Shown here piece after piece: positions 25,249 to 33,907 of a stretch of DNA of 64,000 bases. Location: assembly GCA_036397455.1 (NCBI GenBank), contig DASWIX010000058.1, positions 59,418-123,417 of the forward strand, in the 5' to 3' direction. The position numbers were made by a program, and so were the translations under genes. Source of the stretch: JADFNB01 sp036397455. Lineage in GTDB: Bacteria; Gemmatimonadota; Gemmatimonadetes; Gemmatimonadales; GWC2-71-9. Below the pieces are notes generated by a model. It made no database searches. It saw nothing but the letters and a program-made list of their open reading frames with translations, and was not told the origin of the DNA. Numbering within the stretch: the first letter of the stretch is position 1; every line of letters begins with the position of its first letter.

Positions 25249-25264
25249 AGCAATCACCGTGCCT
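25249..25264 (-). promoter_or_regulatory. Sigma-54 promoter of the acyl-CoA dehydrogenase operon
   Basis: Read leftward: AGGCACG-GTGA-TTGCT. Only the first base differs from the consensus TGGCACG-N4-TTGCW. The start codon lies 51 bp downstream. Confidence 0.8.
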
Positions 25265-25319
25265 TCGGTCGATCCCGTCTCGGTCGATCGTCGCGAACAC
25301 CGCCGGATGCCCCGCGGAC

Positions 25320-25337
25320 TGTTGCGCCGCCCCGACA
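25320..25337. promoter_or_regulatory. Palindromic enhancer-like box 4 (TGTTGC-GCCGCC-CCGACA)
   Basis: Left arm perfect, right arm 4 of 6. It sits 55 bp behind the leftward promoter and 112 bp in front of the rightward one, so one box could serve both genes. Confidence 0.5.
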
Positions 25338-25449
25338 CGCCGGGCGGTCCTGCAGAAGCTACACCTCCCACCGCGGTGATGGTATCCCTAAGCGGCAGCA
25401 CGGCTTACACTTAGTGATTACCGCCGCCCACCCAGTCGCCAACGCGACC

Positions 25450-25465
25450 TGGCGTCCGTCTTGCG
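25450..25465 (+). promoter_or_regulatory. Sigma-54 promoter of the amidotransferase operon
   Basis: TGGCGTC-CGTC-TTGCG, one base different from the element at 19339-19354. The translation start is 40 bp downstream. Confidence 0.75.
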
Positions 25466-25505
25466 ATGGGCGGTGGCGCTCACCGAAAGGAGCGTGCGGA
25501 TCAGC

Positions 25506-27440
25506 ATGTGTGGGATCGTCGGCATCGTACATCGTGAGGGCTATGCGCCGGTTGCGACCAGCGCGGTGCAACGCATGTGCGACGCGATCCGCCATCGCGG
25601 TCCCGATGACGAGGGCCTGCACGTCGATGGGCGCGTGGGACTCGGCATGCGTCGGCTCAGCATTATCGACCTGGCCGGCGGCCACCAGCCGATCTACAAC
25701 GAAGACCGTTCGAAAGTCATCGTCTACAACGGCGAGATCTACAACTATCGGTCCCTGATGCGCGACCTGACGGCGCGCGGACACCGTTTCCGCACGGCGA
25801 GCGACACCGAGACGATCGTGCACCTGTACGAGGAATACGGATCCGATTGCGTGCAACGCCTCCGCGGCATGTTCGGCTTCGCCATTTGGGATGCGACGGC
25901 CGCGCGACTCGTGCTCGCACGCGATCGGTTCGGGATGAAACCGCTCTACACGGTCGAGGCGCCGTGGGGAATCGCCTTTGCGTCGGAATTGAAGGCGCTC
26001 CATGCCCTGGGACTCACGGGCGGCGACCTCGACTGGGATGCCATCGATCAGTACTTCCGGCTCGGCTACATCCCGGCACCGGCCACGCCGTTTCTCGCCG
26101 TGCGCAAACTGTCGCCGGGGCACGTCCTCGAATGGCGAGAAGCCGACGGCGCGACCGCGCGCCGGTATTGGTCGCTGCCGGTCGACACGACGACCACGCC
26201 GCGGGATCCCGACGCCCGGATCTTGAAATGGCTCGATGAATCGGTACGCGCGCATCTGGTCAGCGACGTCCCGGTCGCCGCGTTTCTAAGTGGCGGGATG
26301 GACTCCTCGGCCGTCGTGTCGAGTTGGGCGCTCGCGGGCGAGACGCCGCACGCCTTCACCGCCCGATATCACGGACGTGGCGCGGAGGCCGCCGACGAGA
26401 CCCCGCTGGCGCAGGCCCTGGCACGTCGCTACGGTGCCAAACTCACCGTGGTCGACGTCGAACCGCGGGTGCGGGATCTCTTCGAGCCGATCGTGCGGGC
26501 ACTCGACGAGCCGCACGCCGACGAATCGGTCGTGCCGACTTGGCTGCTGGCGGAGCGGATCGCATCGGAATACAAAGTGGCCCTGGCGGGAACCGGCGGC
26601 GATGAGCTGTTCGGCGGATACCGCCGACATCTCGGGCTCCTGCTCAGCGAGTGGTATTGCCGCACACCGGCGCTCTTGCGCCGTACGGCCTCGGCGCTCG
26701 CCGACCGGCTGCCGGAACCGCGTGGAGGGGGTCTGGGCGTGCACCGTCTCAAGCGGTTCCTGCGCGCCGCCCCCGGCGACGCGGCCGAGCGGTACTTCGA
26801 CCTGCTCGATCGCTTTCCGAACGACGCACCGGCCTTCTACGCCGACCCCATCCGGCAGGAGCGATCCGGAACGGCAGCACGGCAACATCTGCGGGAGGCG
26901 TATCGCGAGGGCGGCTCGCCAGGCGGACTCCGTGCCGCTTTGTATCTCGATTATCAGACGTACCTTCCGGACGACCTCCTACACCTCAGCGACCGAATCG
27001 CCATGGCCCACTCCCTGGAAGTGCGGGTCCCGTTCGTGGACCACGAATTCGTCGGGCGGGTGTTCACGTTGCCGGACCGGAGCAAGATCGGATTCAGCCA
27101 GCCGAAGCGCCTGCTCCGACGGGCCCTGCGCTCACGACTGCCGGCGGAGCACTTCCGAGCGCCCAAGCGCGGCTTCGTCGGTCCAACCGCGGCCTGGTTG
27201 CGGTACGAATTGCACGATGTCCTCACGGACGAACTCTCCCACGAGCGCATGGCACGACTCGGCCTGTTCGAGCCCGCGACCGTGGACGGACTGCTCGACG
27301 ACCATCTGTCGGGCCGCCAGAACCGTGAAGGGGTGTTGTGGGCGCTGCTGGCGTTCTCGACGTGGCATCGGCTGTATGTCGAGGCGGGTCCCGTGGCCTC
27401 CTATGATCCCAACCGACACGTCGTGGAATCCCGCTCGTGA
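25506..27440 (+). CDS. asnB: AsnB-type glutamine amidotransferase, exosortase-locus type
   Basis: A 644-residue two-domain enzyme. C2 after the initiator Met (MCGIVGIVHR) is the N-terminal nucleophile of the glutaminase domain, supported by RHRGPDDEG, RLSIIDLAGGHQPI and YNGEIYNY. The synthetase domain has the ATP-binding loop SGGMDS (262-267) and ALAGTGGDELFGGYRR. It moves glutamine-derived ammonia to an activated carboxylate. Amidotransferases of this type are recurrent in exosortase-associated polysaccharide loci, where the acceptor is probably a sugar or acyl carboxylate and not free aspartate. ATG 25506 is fixed by the Cys2 requirement. It overlaps the next gene (GTGA). Confidence 0.9.
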   Translation: MCGIVGIVHREGYAPVATSAVQRMCDAIRHRGPDDEGLHVDGRVGLGMRRLSIIDLAGGHQPIYNEDRSKVIVYNGEIYNYRSLMRDLTARGHRFRTASDTETIVHLYEEYGSDCVQRLRGMFGFAIWDATAARLVLARDRFGMKPLYTVEAPWGIAFASELKALHALGLTGGDLDWDAIDQYFRLGYIPAPATPFLAVRKLSPGHVLEWREADGATARRYWSLPVDTTTTPRDPDARILKWLDESVRAHLVSDVPVAAFLSGGMDSSAVVSSWALAGETPHAFTARYHGRGAEAADETPLAQALARRYGAKLTVVDVEPRVRDLFEPIVRALDEPHADESVVPTWLLAERIASEYKVALAGTGGDELFGGYRRHLGLLLSEWYCRTPALLRRTASALADRLPEPRGGGLGVHRLKRFLRAAPGDAAERYFDLLDRFPNDAPAFYADPIRQERSGTAARQHLREAYREGGSPGGLRAALYLDYQTYLPDDLLHLSDRIAMAHSLEVRVPFVDHEFVGRVFTLPDRSKIGFSQPKRLLRRALRSRLPAEHFRAPKRGFVGPTAAWLRYELHDVLTDELSHERMARLGLFEPATVDGLLDDHLSGRQNREGVLWALLAFSTWHRLYVEAGPVASYDPNRHVVESRS

Positions 27441-28642
27441 GCGACCAGCCCGCCGAGAAGCCCCCGCCCACCTCGCCGGAGCCCGTGGCTCCCGCGCGGC
27501 GCGACCGCTGGCGTGCCCTCCTGCTCAATCTGGCGTTGGTCGCGGGATCGGTCTTCGTTGCCGGCGTCGTTGCGGAAGCGGCGGTGCGCGTCGTGATGCC
27601 GCAGCAATTGATCCTCATACGACCGGACATCTGGCAGGCGGTCGATTCCGTCGGCTACGTCCATCGAGCGAACGTGAACACGTCGGTGAATACCGGCGAG
27701 CGCACCGTGCGTTTCGTGACCGATCGCGACGGCTTTCGCGTCGCGCGGACGGGACGCGTCGAAGGCGCCAAGTCCGTGTTACTGCTGGGCGATTCGTTCA
27801 TGGAAGCGCTTCAGGTCGAGCACGAGCAGAGCCTGCCCGGGCTGTTGGAGGCGAGACTTCCGTCCGTCGTCGGCGCACGGGTGGCGGTGCGCAACGCCGC
27901 CAACGGCGGTTGGGGCCCCGACCAGTATCTCATCCGGACGCGCACGCTCCTGGCGCGTGACGCGTACGACCTCGTCATCGTGGCGCTCTACGTGGGGAAC
28001 GACGCGGTTCCCTTTCGCACCGCGTACATCCCGCCCCGTATTCCGGTGGAACGGTACCGGTTCCGCATTCCGGCGAGCCTCTCATGGGGAGGGTTGGTCG
28101 ACGCGATCGCTCGGCCGATCAACGACATGCTGGAGGTGCGGTCGCATCTCTACGTCCTGATGAAGAACCAGATGCAGACGTGGCGCATGCGTCTGGGCCT
28201 GACGCAAGCGTACTTCCCCGTGGTCTTCCGCACGAGCGACGCGGCGTCGCCGCGCTGGCTGGTGACCGGCGAACTCTGTCGTGACATCGCCGCCGCCGCC
28301 GCGGTGTACGACGTGCCGGTGCTGTTCGTGCTGGTCCCAACCTCGTACCAGACCGATCCCGCGGCGTTCTCCCGCTACGTCCGTGGCTTCGACATCGACT
28401 TGTCGACGGTCGACCTCGAGCAGCCCACTCGCCTGATCGGCGACGCGCTGCGCGGTTGGGGCCTGCAGGTCATCGATGTCCTGTCCGAGTTCCGCGAGCG
28501 TCGGGCCGCCGAGCCCGCCACGCCGCTCTTCGGCTCCGTCGACGCCCATCTGAGTCCGGCCGGTCACGACCTCCTTGCCGAACTCGTGCTCCCCTCGGTG
28601 GCCGCGGCCCTGGGGACCGTGCGTCACCCGGGAGACCGCTAG
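27437..28642 (+). CDS. Membrane-anchored SGNH-hydrolase-like protein
   Basis: A 401-residue protein with one N-terminal membrane anchor (ALLLNLALVAGSVFVAGVVAEAAVRVV) and a periplasmic SGNH-like domain: LLLGDSFMEALQV (block I, catalytic Ser), NAANGGWGPDQYLI (block II Gly), VIVALYVGNDAVP (block III Asn) and DAHLSPAGHDLLAE (block V). Such AlgJ/AlgX-like or PatB-like proteins act as O-acyltransferases or esterases on polymers. The GTG start overlaps the amidotransferase stop, so the two are coupled. It is one of four SGNH-type proteins in the window. Confidence 0.8.
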   Translation: MSDQPAEKPPPTSPEPVAPARRDRWRALLLNLALVAGSVFVAGVVAEAAVRVVMPQQLILIRPDIWQAVDSVGYVHRANVNTSVNTGERTVRFVTDRDGFRVARTGRVEGAKSVLLLGDSFMEALQVEHEQSLPGLLEARLPSVVGARVAVRNAANGGWGPDQYLIRTRTLLARDAYDLVIVALYVGNDAVPFRTAYIPPRIPVERYRFRIPASLSWGGLVDAIARPINDMLEVRSHLYVLMKNQMQTWRMRLGLTQAYFPVVFRTSDAASPRWLVTGELCRDIAAAAAVYDVPVLFVLVPTSYQTDPAAFSRYVRGFDIDLSTVDLEQPTRLIGDALRGWGLQVIDVLSEFRERRAAEPATPLFGSVDAHLSPAGHDLLAELVLPSVAAALGTVRHPGDR

Positions 28643-28672
28643 GCGCGGCGCGCCCTCTGCCGTTCCACTCTG

Positions 28673-29860
28673 CTAGCGACGGTCGCGGGCAAGCGCGACG
28701 TGCGCGCAAACCTCCAGCAGTCGCGCGGCGCGGCGGGACCACCCGTTGGCCCGCGCCGTATCCTGTCGCCGCTGCCGCAGATTCGCCGGTGCGTCGAGCG
28801 CGTCGCACGTTCCCCGGAGGAAGGCCGCCGTCGTGGGAGCGATCGTGACCACATCTTCGTACTTCTTCGCTTCAGGGAGATCGCTGCACACGACTGGAAT
28901 GCCCGCGGCGAGATACTCCAACAGCTTCAGCGGATCGACCGCGATGGTTTCTTCGTTGAGGATGTATGGGATGATGCCGACATCGAACGCCTGCACGTAA
29001 CCGGGAAGCGCGGCGTACGGACGCGCCCCGAGGATATGGATATTGGGGCGGCGCAGTGGGGCGGTATCGATGTAGACCGGCCCGACCAGCACGATCGACC
29101 CTCCGGCGTGCTGTGCGCTCAGCGCCAGCAGGAGATCGACGTCGCAGCGGTCGAACAGGCCGCCCGCGAACCCGACGATCGGCCGGGGGAACGCCGCCAT
29201 CTCTCCGGGCATTGGCTGGGGCGTGGCAAAGTGCTCGTAGTTGACCCCTTGCGGCAGATGGAACACGACCCCCGACGCGGGTCGCTTCGACACGGTGAGA
29301 TCTCGCGCCGTCGCGACGACGGCGTCCACCCGATCCAGCAAGCGACGCTCGAGCGGCGCCAACATTTCCGGAGACGTCGTCGGCAAGTGGAGAAAATCAT
29401 CCATGCAGAAGTACACCGAGCCGCGTTCGCCGAGCCGGCCAACGACGCCCACGGAAGGGGGCGAACCGGTCACCAGAAACGGCGGTTCGGTCACACCGGC
29501 TTCCGCCAGCGTTGCGCGAATCAGGCGCACCAGCGCGCGCGTATTATATCGGTGGACCAGGCGCCAGTGGTGCCACGGCAGGACGCGCGGTTGCAGAATC
29601 CATTGGGGCGGACGCCCAAAGTCGAGTCGCTCGTTCACCTGCGCGGGCGGCCGTCGTACCATCGCCACCGCCTTCGCCACCGCGCGGCGTGCGTCACTCC
29701 ATTTGGGTACGCGGTGCCCGATCCCATTGATCCAGAGGACGGGATGCCGTTCGGCGACGTGACGGAAGATGTGCTGCATCGTGGAGACGTTTCGTCCCCA
29801 GTCGTCGCCGAACACCACGAACGGCGTCGACGGTCCGAGCAGAGGGGCGTCGGGCATCAC
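28673..29860 (-). CDS. GT-B glycosyltransferase
   Basis: A 395-residue putative glycosyltransferase with a GT-B layout. The N-terminal part has VVFGDDWGRNVSTMQHIFRHVAERHPVLWING; the C-terminal part has PIVGFAGGLFDRCDVDLLLAL, NIHILGARPYAALPGYVQAFDVGIIPYILNEETIAVDPLKLLEYLAAGIPVVCSDLPEAKKY, the donor-binding region of GT1/GT4-like enzymes. It is cytoplasmic; the substrates are unknown. It is the last gene of the long leftward operon that begins at 36628. Translation starts at GTG 29860 or ATG 29857, both overlapping the stop of the sulfotransferase. Confidence 0.85.
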   Translation of the reverse strand: MMPDAPLLGPSTPFVVFGDDWGRNVSTMQHIFRHVAERHPVLWINGIGHRVPKWSDARRAVAKAVAMVRRPPAQVNERLDFGRPPQWILQPRVLPWHHWRLVHRYNTRALVRLIRATLAEAGVTEPPFLVTGSPPSVGVVGRLGERGSVYFCMDDFLHLPTTSPEMLAPLERRLLDRVDAVVATARDLTVSKRPASGVVFHLPQGVNYEHFATPQPMPGEMAAFPRPIVGFAGGLFDRCDVDLLLALSAQHAGGSIVLVGPVYIDTAPLRRPNIHILGARPYAALPGYVQAFDVGIIPYILNEETIAVDPLKLLEYLAAGIPVVCSDLPEAKKYEDVVTIAPTTAAFLRGTCDALDAPANLRQRRQDTARANGWSRRAARLLEVCAHVALARDRR

Positions 29861-30753
29861 GCGGTGTTGGTCGAGTTGGTCGTCAACGCTTCAAAACCGT
29901 CCAGGTTTCTGATCTGCGCGGCATCGAAGTGCTTCATCCACTTCTGGTCGGCGCCCTGCACCAGGCGGCGTGCCAACAGCCGGCGCTCGTAGCGCCCGTC
30001 CACCGGGAGGTCGGCCAACGCGCACACGCGGCGGACCTGGCCGATCGGATCCGCCACGAACGCGGCGTACGGCACCTCGAGTTGGCGCTCGGGCGGCGCG
30101 AGCGCGAGCTGGCGGTTCAACTCCGCGAGATTGGCCGTGACCTGAATCGCCGCCACGAGTTCCTGCGGCCTGCCGGCCTGCTCGAAAAACTCCAGATGCT
30201 CGGGCGGAATCGGGCTCCACGGCCACGGATCGAGCAACCCGGTGCGCTCGTAGAAGTCCACCTTCAAGAACGAACTGACCGTCGGACGGAGATCGCGAGT
30301 CACGTGCACGAAGTAGGCGTCCGGGAAGAGCGCCGCGAGGAGCTCGACCTTGACCGGCCGACCCACGAGCTTGCCGAGAAACCGGGCGCGACCGTGCGAC
30401 CTCCGGATGCGCTCCAGCATCGGCACCAGGCGCGCGCGTCCTTCGGACAGGACGGTGTCGTCCACATGTTCGGCCGTGTAGTTCCGGAGGTGGTGCCGGA
30501 AGAACATGATCGGTTCGACCGGCTTGGGCACGAAGCGTATCTCGCGGAATCGGTCGGTTCCCGGCAAGCTCCATACGCGATTGGCGAAGGCGAGTGCGGG
30601 GATCCGGGGAAGCGCGGACACCCAGCTCGGTATCCAGGCCAGGTCCGGGTGCATCGCCAGGAGCGAGTATGCGATCGTCGATCCGCACCTCCCCGTGCCG
30701 ACCAGGAAGATGGGCGCTCCGCCGGCGCCGGAACTACCGGAAGACCGGGCCAT
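29857..30753 (-). CDS. Sulfotransferase (PAPS-dependent), first copy
   Basis: A 298-residue cytoplasmic enzyme of the sulfotransferase family 1/3 fold. The 5'-phosphosulfate loop is FLVGTGRCGSTIAYSLL (GTGRCGST at 19-26), and the 3'-phosphate region is seen around YFVHVTRDLRPTVSSFLKVDF. It would transfer sulfate from PAPS to a hydroxyl of a sugar or of the ACP-bound group made nearby. A second copy lies at 62468-63337. ATG 30753 overlaps the end of the acyltransferase gene by 20 nt. Confidence 0.85.
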   Translation of the reverse strand: MARSSGSSGAGGAPIFLVGTGRCGSTIAYSLLAMHPDLAWIPSWVSALPRIPALAFANRVWSLPGTDRFREIRFVPKPVEPIMFFRHHLRNYTAEHVDDTVLSEGRARLVPMLERIRRSHGRARFLGKLVGRPVKVELLAALFPDAYFVHVTRDLRPTVSSFLKVDFYERTGLLDPWPWSPIPPEHLEFFEQAGRPQELVAAIQVTANLAELNRQLALAPPERQLEVPYAAFVADPIGQVRRVCALADLPVDGRYERRLLARRLVQGADQKWMKHFDAAQIRNLDGFEALTTNSTNTA

Positions 30754-31843
30754 CACAGTCGCCGCGGTTGATGTGGGCCGATTCGGGGACAATCCCGCCG
30801 CTCAGCAGCTTGCCGACCGAGGGGGCATAATAGAACGCGAACTGGCTCGGTCCGGCGAGGAATCCGGCTCGCCGCAGACCGGCACCCCATGCCGGATGAC
30901 ACTGGTTGGAGAACATCAGATCGACGTCGGACCGCTGGAGCCGTGACGCCGCCAACGCCGAGACCGTCGCCGCGTCCCCGGGCAGGGCCAGACCGTCGGC
31001 CAGCAAGCCGACTCGGAGCGGACCGAAGCCGGTCGCCCCCGGGCTCGCGCTGAGGTCGCGTCGCACGACGCACGCCCAACCGATGTCCGTGCCGTCCCGC
31101 GTGATCCGGAGCCGTCGGACCGGAGCGCCCTGCGGATACATCTCGTTCAACGCGCGCTGGTCACGGGTGGCGACGAAGCCGTAGGCCCCGCGCGCCCGTT
31201 CCCAAACGGCATCCGCCCACGTTCCAAAGTGCGCGACTTCCTCCACCACACAGCCGCGCGGTGCGGCTGGCCGTCCCACGCGCGCCACGGTGTCATACAG
31301 TTTCCACCCGGCCCAACCGACGCCACTCCATGCGAGCGTGTCGAGCAGCACCCGGCGCAGCCTTGTCCGCCGTACGTGGGCCAGGTGTCGCAGGACGCGT
31401 GCAGGCCGAACCAAGCGGAAATAGAATGGCACCGTCACACCGGCCCACCCGAGGCGCGCGAGCAATTTCGCGAACGGCCCCTCGTGGCCGCCGAGGCCCA
31501 GCGCCATCAACCGGGGCTGTTCACGCAGCAACTGCAACAGCAGGCTGCCTGGAATACCACCAAACCGACCGTCGATGAGACTCTCGGAGACCGGATACCG
31601 CACCCACCCCAGCCGCTCGGTCCGGCCGGCGACCCAGAAATCCTGTTCGGTGAGCCACACCGCACCGCGGATCTCTTCGTCCGCCGCGAGGTACATGCGC
31701 GTCGCAACGACGGCGCCGCCTTGAGCGGTATCCGGGTCCTCCGGGTACACGGGCCACGGCACCCCGTGCGCCGCGAGGCGTTCATTCAGCCGATCGATGC
31801 CCGCGATATCGGCCGGGCGAAAGCGGCGGATCTCCACGCTCAT
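30734..31843 (-). CDS. GNAT-like acyltransferase
   Basis: A 369-residue protein that looks like a tandem GNAT fold. The N-terminus (VEIRRFRPADIAGIDRLNERLAAHG) is a typical GNAT first strand and helix; GGIPGSLLLQLLREQPRLMALGLGG and LLARLGWAGVTVPFYFRLVRP follow, and a second half has CVVEEVAHFGTWADAVWERARG and LRVGLLADGLALPGDAATVSALAA. It lies directly after the FkbH gene with ATGA overlap. FkbH-ACP-acyltransferase sets are known to build and transfer glyceryl-type groups, so this may transfer the ACP-bound unit to an amino sugar. That is inferred. Confidence 0.7.
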   Translation of the reverse strand: MSVEIRRFRPADIAGIDRLNERLAAHGVPWPVYPEDPDTAQGGAVVATRMYLAADEEIRGAVWLTEQDFWVAGRTERLGWVRYPVSESLIDGRFGGIPGSLLLQLLREQPRLMALGLGGHEGPFAKLLARLGWAGVTVPFYFRLVRPARVLRHLAHVRRTRLRRVLLDTLAWSGVGWAGWKLYDTVARVGRPAAPRGCVVEEVAHFGTWADAVWERARGAYGFVATRDQRALNEMYPQGAPVRRLRITRDGTDIGWACVVRRDLSASPGATGFGPLRVGLLADGLALPGDAATVSALAASRLQRSDVDLMFSNQCHPAWGAGLRRAGFLAGPSQFAFYYAPSVGKLLSGGIVPESAHINRGDCDGPVFR

Positions 31844-33675
31844 GACGCGTCCCGTGCCGCGTCCTCGCGCGCGATCATGGCCGGCCAGGCGCAGGCGTCA
31901 TCGCCGACGAGTTTGACGAACCGCTCGACCCCATCGCCCTCCATCGGCGCGAAACCCAGTGCGGGATACAGATCCCTGACCATCGCGTTCTTCTTGGTCG
32001 GGATATACTCCCCCACGATCCCGTCGCAGCCCAACCGCGCCGCGTGTTCGTTCAAGTAGGCGACGAGGGCGCGCTCGACATGCCGGTTCATCACGCGGCA
32101 GCTCATCACGAGGGTGTCGATGACGGCCTGCCGTTCCGCAACCCGCAGGACGCCGACCGCCACAAGTCCCTGATCACCAAAGCGGTCGCGAAGGCGCAAC
32201 CACGCGACAACGCCGTTCGGATCGTCGGCCATGGCCTGGAGGTCGGCCTGCGAGTGGCGGCGCGTCGTCAGATTGAACTGATTCGTCTTGCCCACGAGTT
32301 GAGCGATCCGTCCGAGCGTAGCCTGTCCAGCCTGGCCGACCTGGGCCACCATGTCCAGGCTGGCGAGGAAGTCCTCGACCGATTCCGCGCCGGTCGCGAG
32401 TGCCCGTCGCTGTCGCTCGCGCTGATACATGTCGCTGCGGCCCCGATCCTCCTCCGAGAGTGCCAGCTGATCGAACTGGAACGCGTCGGCGAGGGCGGCT
32501 ACGTAGTCCAGTGGATCCGTCGGGACCTCGATGACCCCGACCTCCGGGGCGTTCCGCCGCACCTCCGCGCGTTCGACCGGATTGTCGTCGAAGAAGACCA
32601 GCGCGTCCGACCCGATGTTCAGCTCGTCGGCGATGGCGCGGAGATTTTGGCTCTTCGGCTGCCAGTTGATGCGCGCGGCGGCGAGGTGTTCCCACGACAA
32701 GAGCATCTCGGGATGCTCCCGGAACACGTTCCGCACGACCTCCTCGTCGTTCTTGCTGGCCACCGCCAGCAGAATCCCGCGGTCGTTGAGGGCCAGTGCC
32801 GAGCGTTGCAGGGCCTTGTACGCGTTGCCGGGGTAGTCGTCGCCCAGCCGGATCCCCTCCACCCCATCGTCGCCGACGACGCCACCCCAGATCGTGTTGT
32901 CGAGGTCGAAGACCAGGCACTTGGCCGGCGGGCGCCGGCTTGCACGGATGGTGCGCGCCAGGTGGCGTGCCATAAGCGGCTGGCATTCGGCGGACACGGG
33001 GATTCGGCCCAACGCCCACAACCGTCGATCGGTCCAGCGCGTGGAGCCCGTGGCGGCCACCAGGCCCGCGTAGTCCCAGACCACCGCCCCGGCGTGGGCG
33101 TGGATCGCCGACGCCAGCTCGGCGTTGGCGGTTACGATCGTCCCCGCGACCGACTCCGTGAGATTGGCGTCGAACAGGCTCATCGGCGGATCGGCCGGGG
33201 CCGCGAAATTCGCCACCAGCACCGGACCCGTCGCGCGCTCGCGGAACATGGCGGTACATCGCGCGAGCCGCTCCACCGCCTCGCGCGCGAGTGCACGCAA
33301 CCGAGTGCCGCCACTGGCGTGAAACCGCGTGACGGCGTCCGGATCGAGATCCTCCGGTCGCAGCGCGAGCACCAGCACGTCGGGGGCGAAGGCGTACAGC
33401 CGGCTCTCGGGATCGGCGAGCACCTGCTCGAACTGACCGAACTCGCCGAAATACGGCACCACGCGAAGGCCGAAGCGCGTACCCTCCACGACGAGGAACG
33501 GCTCGACGAAGCCGAGCGAGTAGCTGCTGAGGCATGCCACGCGAACCGGTTCGAGAGGCTCGCCGTCGCCCGCCGTCACCTGGCGCGCCAACCGCATATA
33601 GTCGGCGGGCTTGAGATCGCGCGGCAACGCGTGCCAATCGCGGGGTGCTCGGCGGCCGGTGCTATCCGCTCCCAT
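31840..33675 (-). CDS. FkbH-like HAD-IIIC family protein
   Basis: A 611-residue FkbH-type protein. An N-terminal SGNH-like region (VACLSSYSLGFVEPFLVVEGTRFGLRVVPYFGEFGQ) precedes the HAD domain with catalytic aspartates D257 and D259 (CLVFDLDNTIWGG) and VFFDDNPVERAEVR. A C-terminal GNAT-like part has LRDRFGDQGLVAVGVL and DGIVGEYIPTKKNAMVRDLYPALGF. Family members make glyceryl-ACP from 1,3-bisphosphoglycerate. The partner ACP is encoded immediately upstream and overlaps by 14 nt. Confidence 0.92.
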   Translation of the reverse strand: MGADSTGRRAPRDWHALPRDLKPADYMRLARQVTAGDGEPLEPVRVACLSSYSLGFVEPFLVVEGTRFGLRVVPYFGEFGQFEQVLADPESRLYAFAPDVLVLALRPEDLDPDAVTRFHASGGTRLRALAREAVERLARCTAMFRERATGPVLVANFAAPADPPMSLFDANLTESVAGTIVTANAELASAIHAHAGAVVWDYAGLVAATGSTRWTDRRLWALGRIPVSAECQPLMARHLARTIRASRRPPAKCLVFDLDNTIWGGVVGDDGVEGIRLGDDYPGNAYKALQRSALALNDRGILLAVASKNDEEVVRNVFREHPEMLLSWEHLAAARINWQPKSQNLRAIADELNIGSDALVFFDDNPVERAEVRRNAPEVGVIEVPTDPLDYVAALADAFQFDQLALSEEDRGRSDMYQRERQRRALATGAESVEDFLASLDMVAQVGQAGQATLGRIAQLVGKTNQFNLTTRRHSQADLQAMADDPNGVVAWLRLRDRFGDQGLVAVGVLRVAERQAVIDTLVMSCRVMNRHVERALVAYLNEHAARLGCDGIVGEYIPTKKNAMVRDLYPALGFAPMEGDGVERFVKLVGDDACAWPAMIAREDAARDAS

Positions 33676-33907
33676 CCGTCACCTCGCGCTCGATGCGCCG
33701 GCGGATCGCCGCCACCGACGCCAGATCGGCGATCTCCTGCGGTTCGAACCGCACACCGAATTCCGCTTCAAGCGCAAACACAAGTTGGATGTGGGTTGCG
33801 GAATCCCATGCCTCGATCGAATCGGGTGAGTCATCGTCGGTCACCGCATCCTCTCGAACCCCGAAGACGTCTGCGATGACCGCGTGCAGTCGGGGCACGA
33901 TCGTCAT
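33662..33907 (-). CDS. Acyl carrier protein (FkbH partner)
   Basis: An 81-residue carrier protein with the phosphopantetheine serine S36 in SPDSIEAWDSATHIQLVFALEAEFGVRF. It starts with an ATGA overlap on the deacetylase stop and ends 14 nt inside the FkbH gene, so it is translated together with FkbH. It probably holds the glyceryl-type group loaded by FkbH. It differs clearly from the ACP at 22182-22430. Confidence 0.9.
   Translation of the reverse strand: MTIVPRLHAVIADVFGVREDAVTDDDSPDSIEAWDSATHIQLVFALEAEFGVRFEPQEIADLASVAAIRRRIEREVTDGSG

Larger units (their letters stand above)
25199..25505. other. Bidirectional sigma-54 control region between the acyl-CoA dehydrogenase and amidotransferase genes
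   Basis: A 307-bp divergent intergenic region. It holds a leftward -24/-12 element (25249-25264), a rightward one (25450-25465) and one palindromic box (25320-25337) between them. Nothing else was recognised. Confidence 0.7.

Noticed and set aside
28643..28672. GC-rich palindromic sequence between the convergent SGNH and glycosyltransferase genes as a terminator
   Set aside because: GGCGCGGCGCGCC can pair only over a few bases and no U-run follows on either strand.
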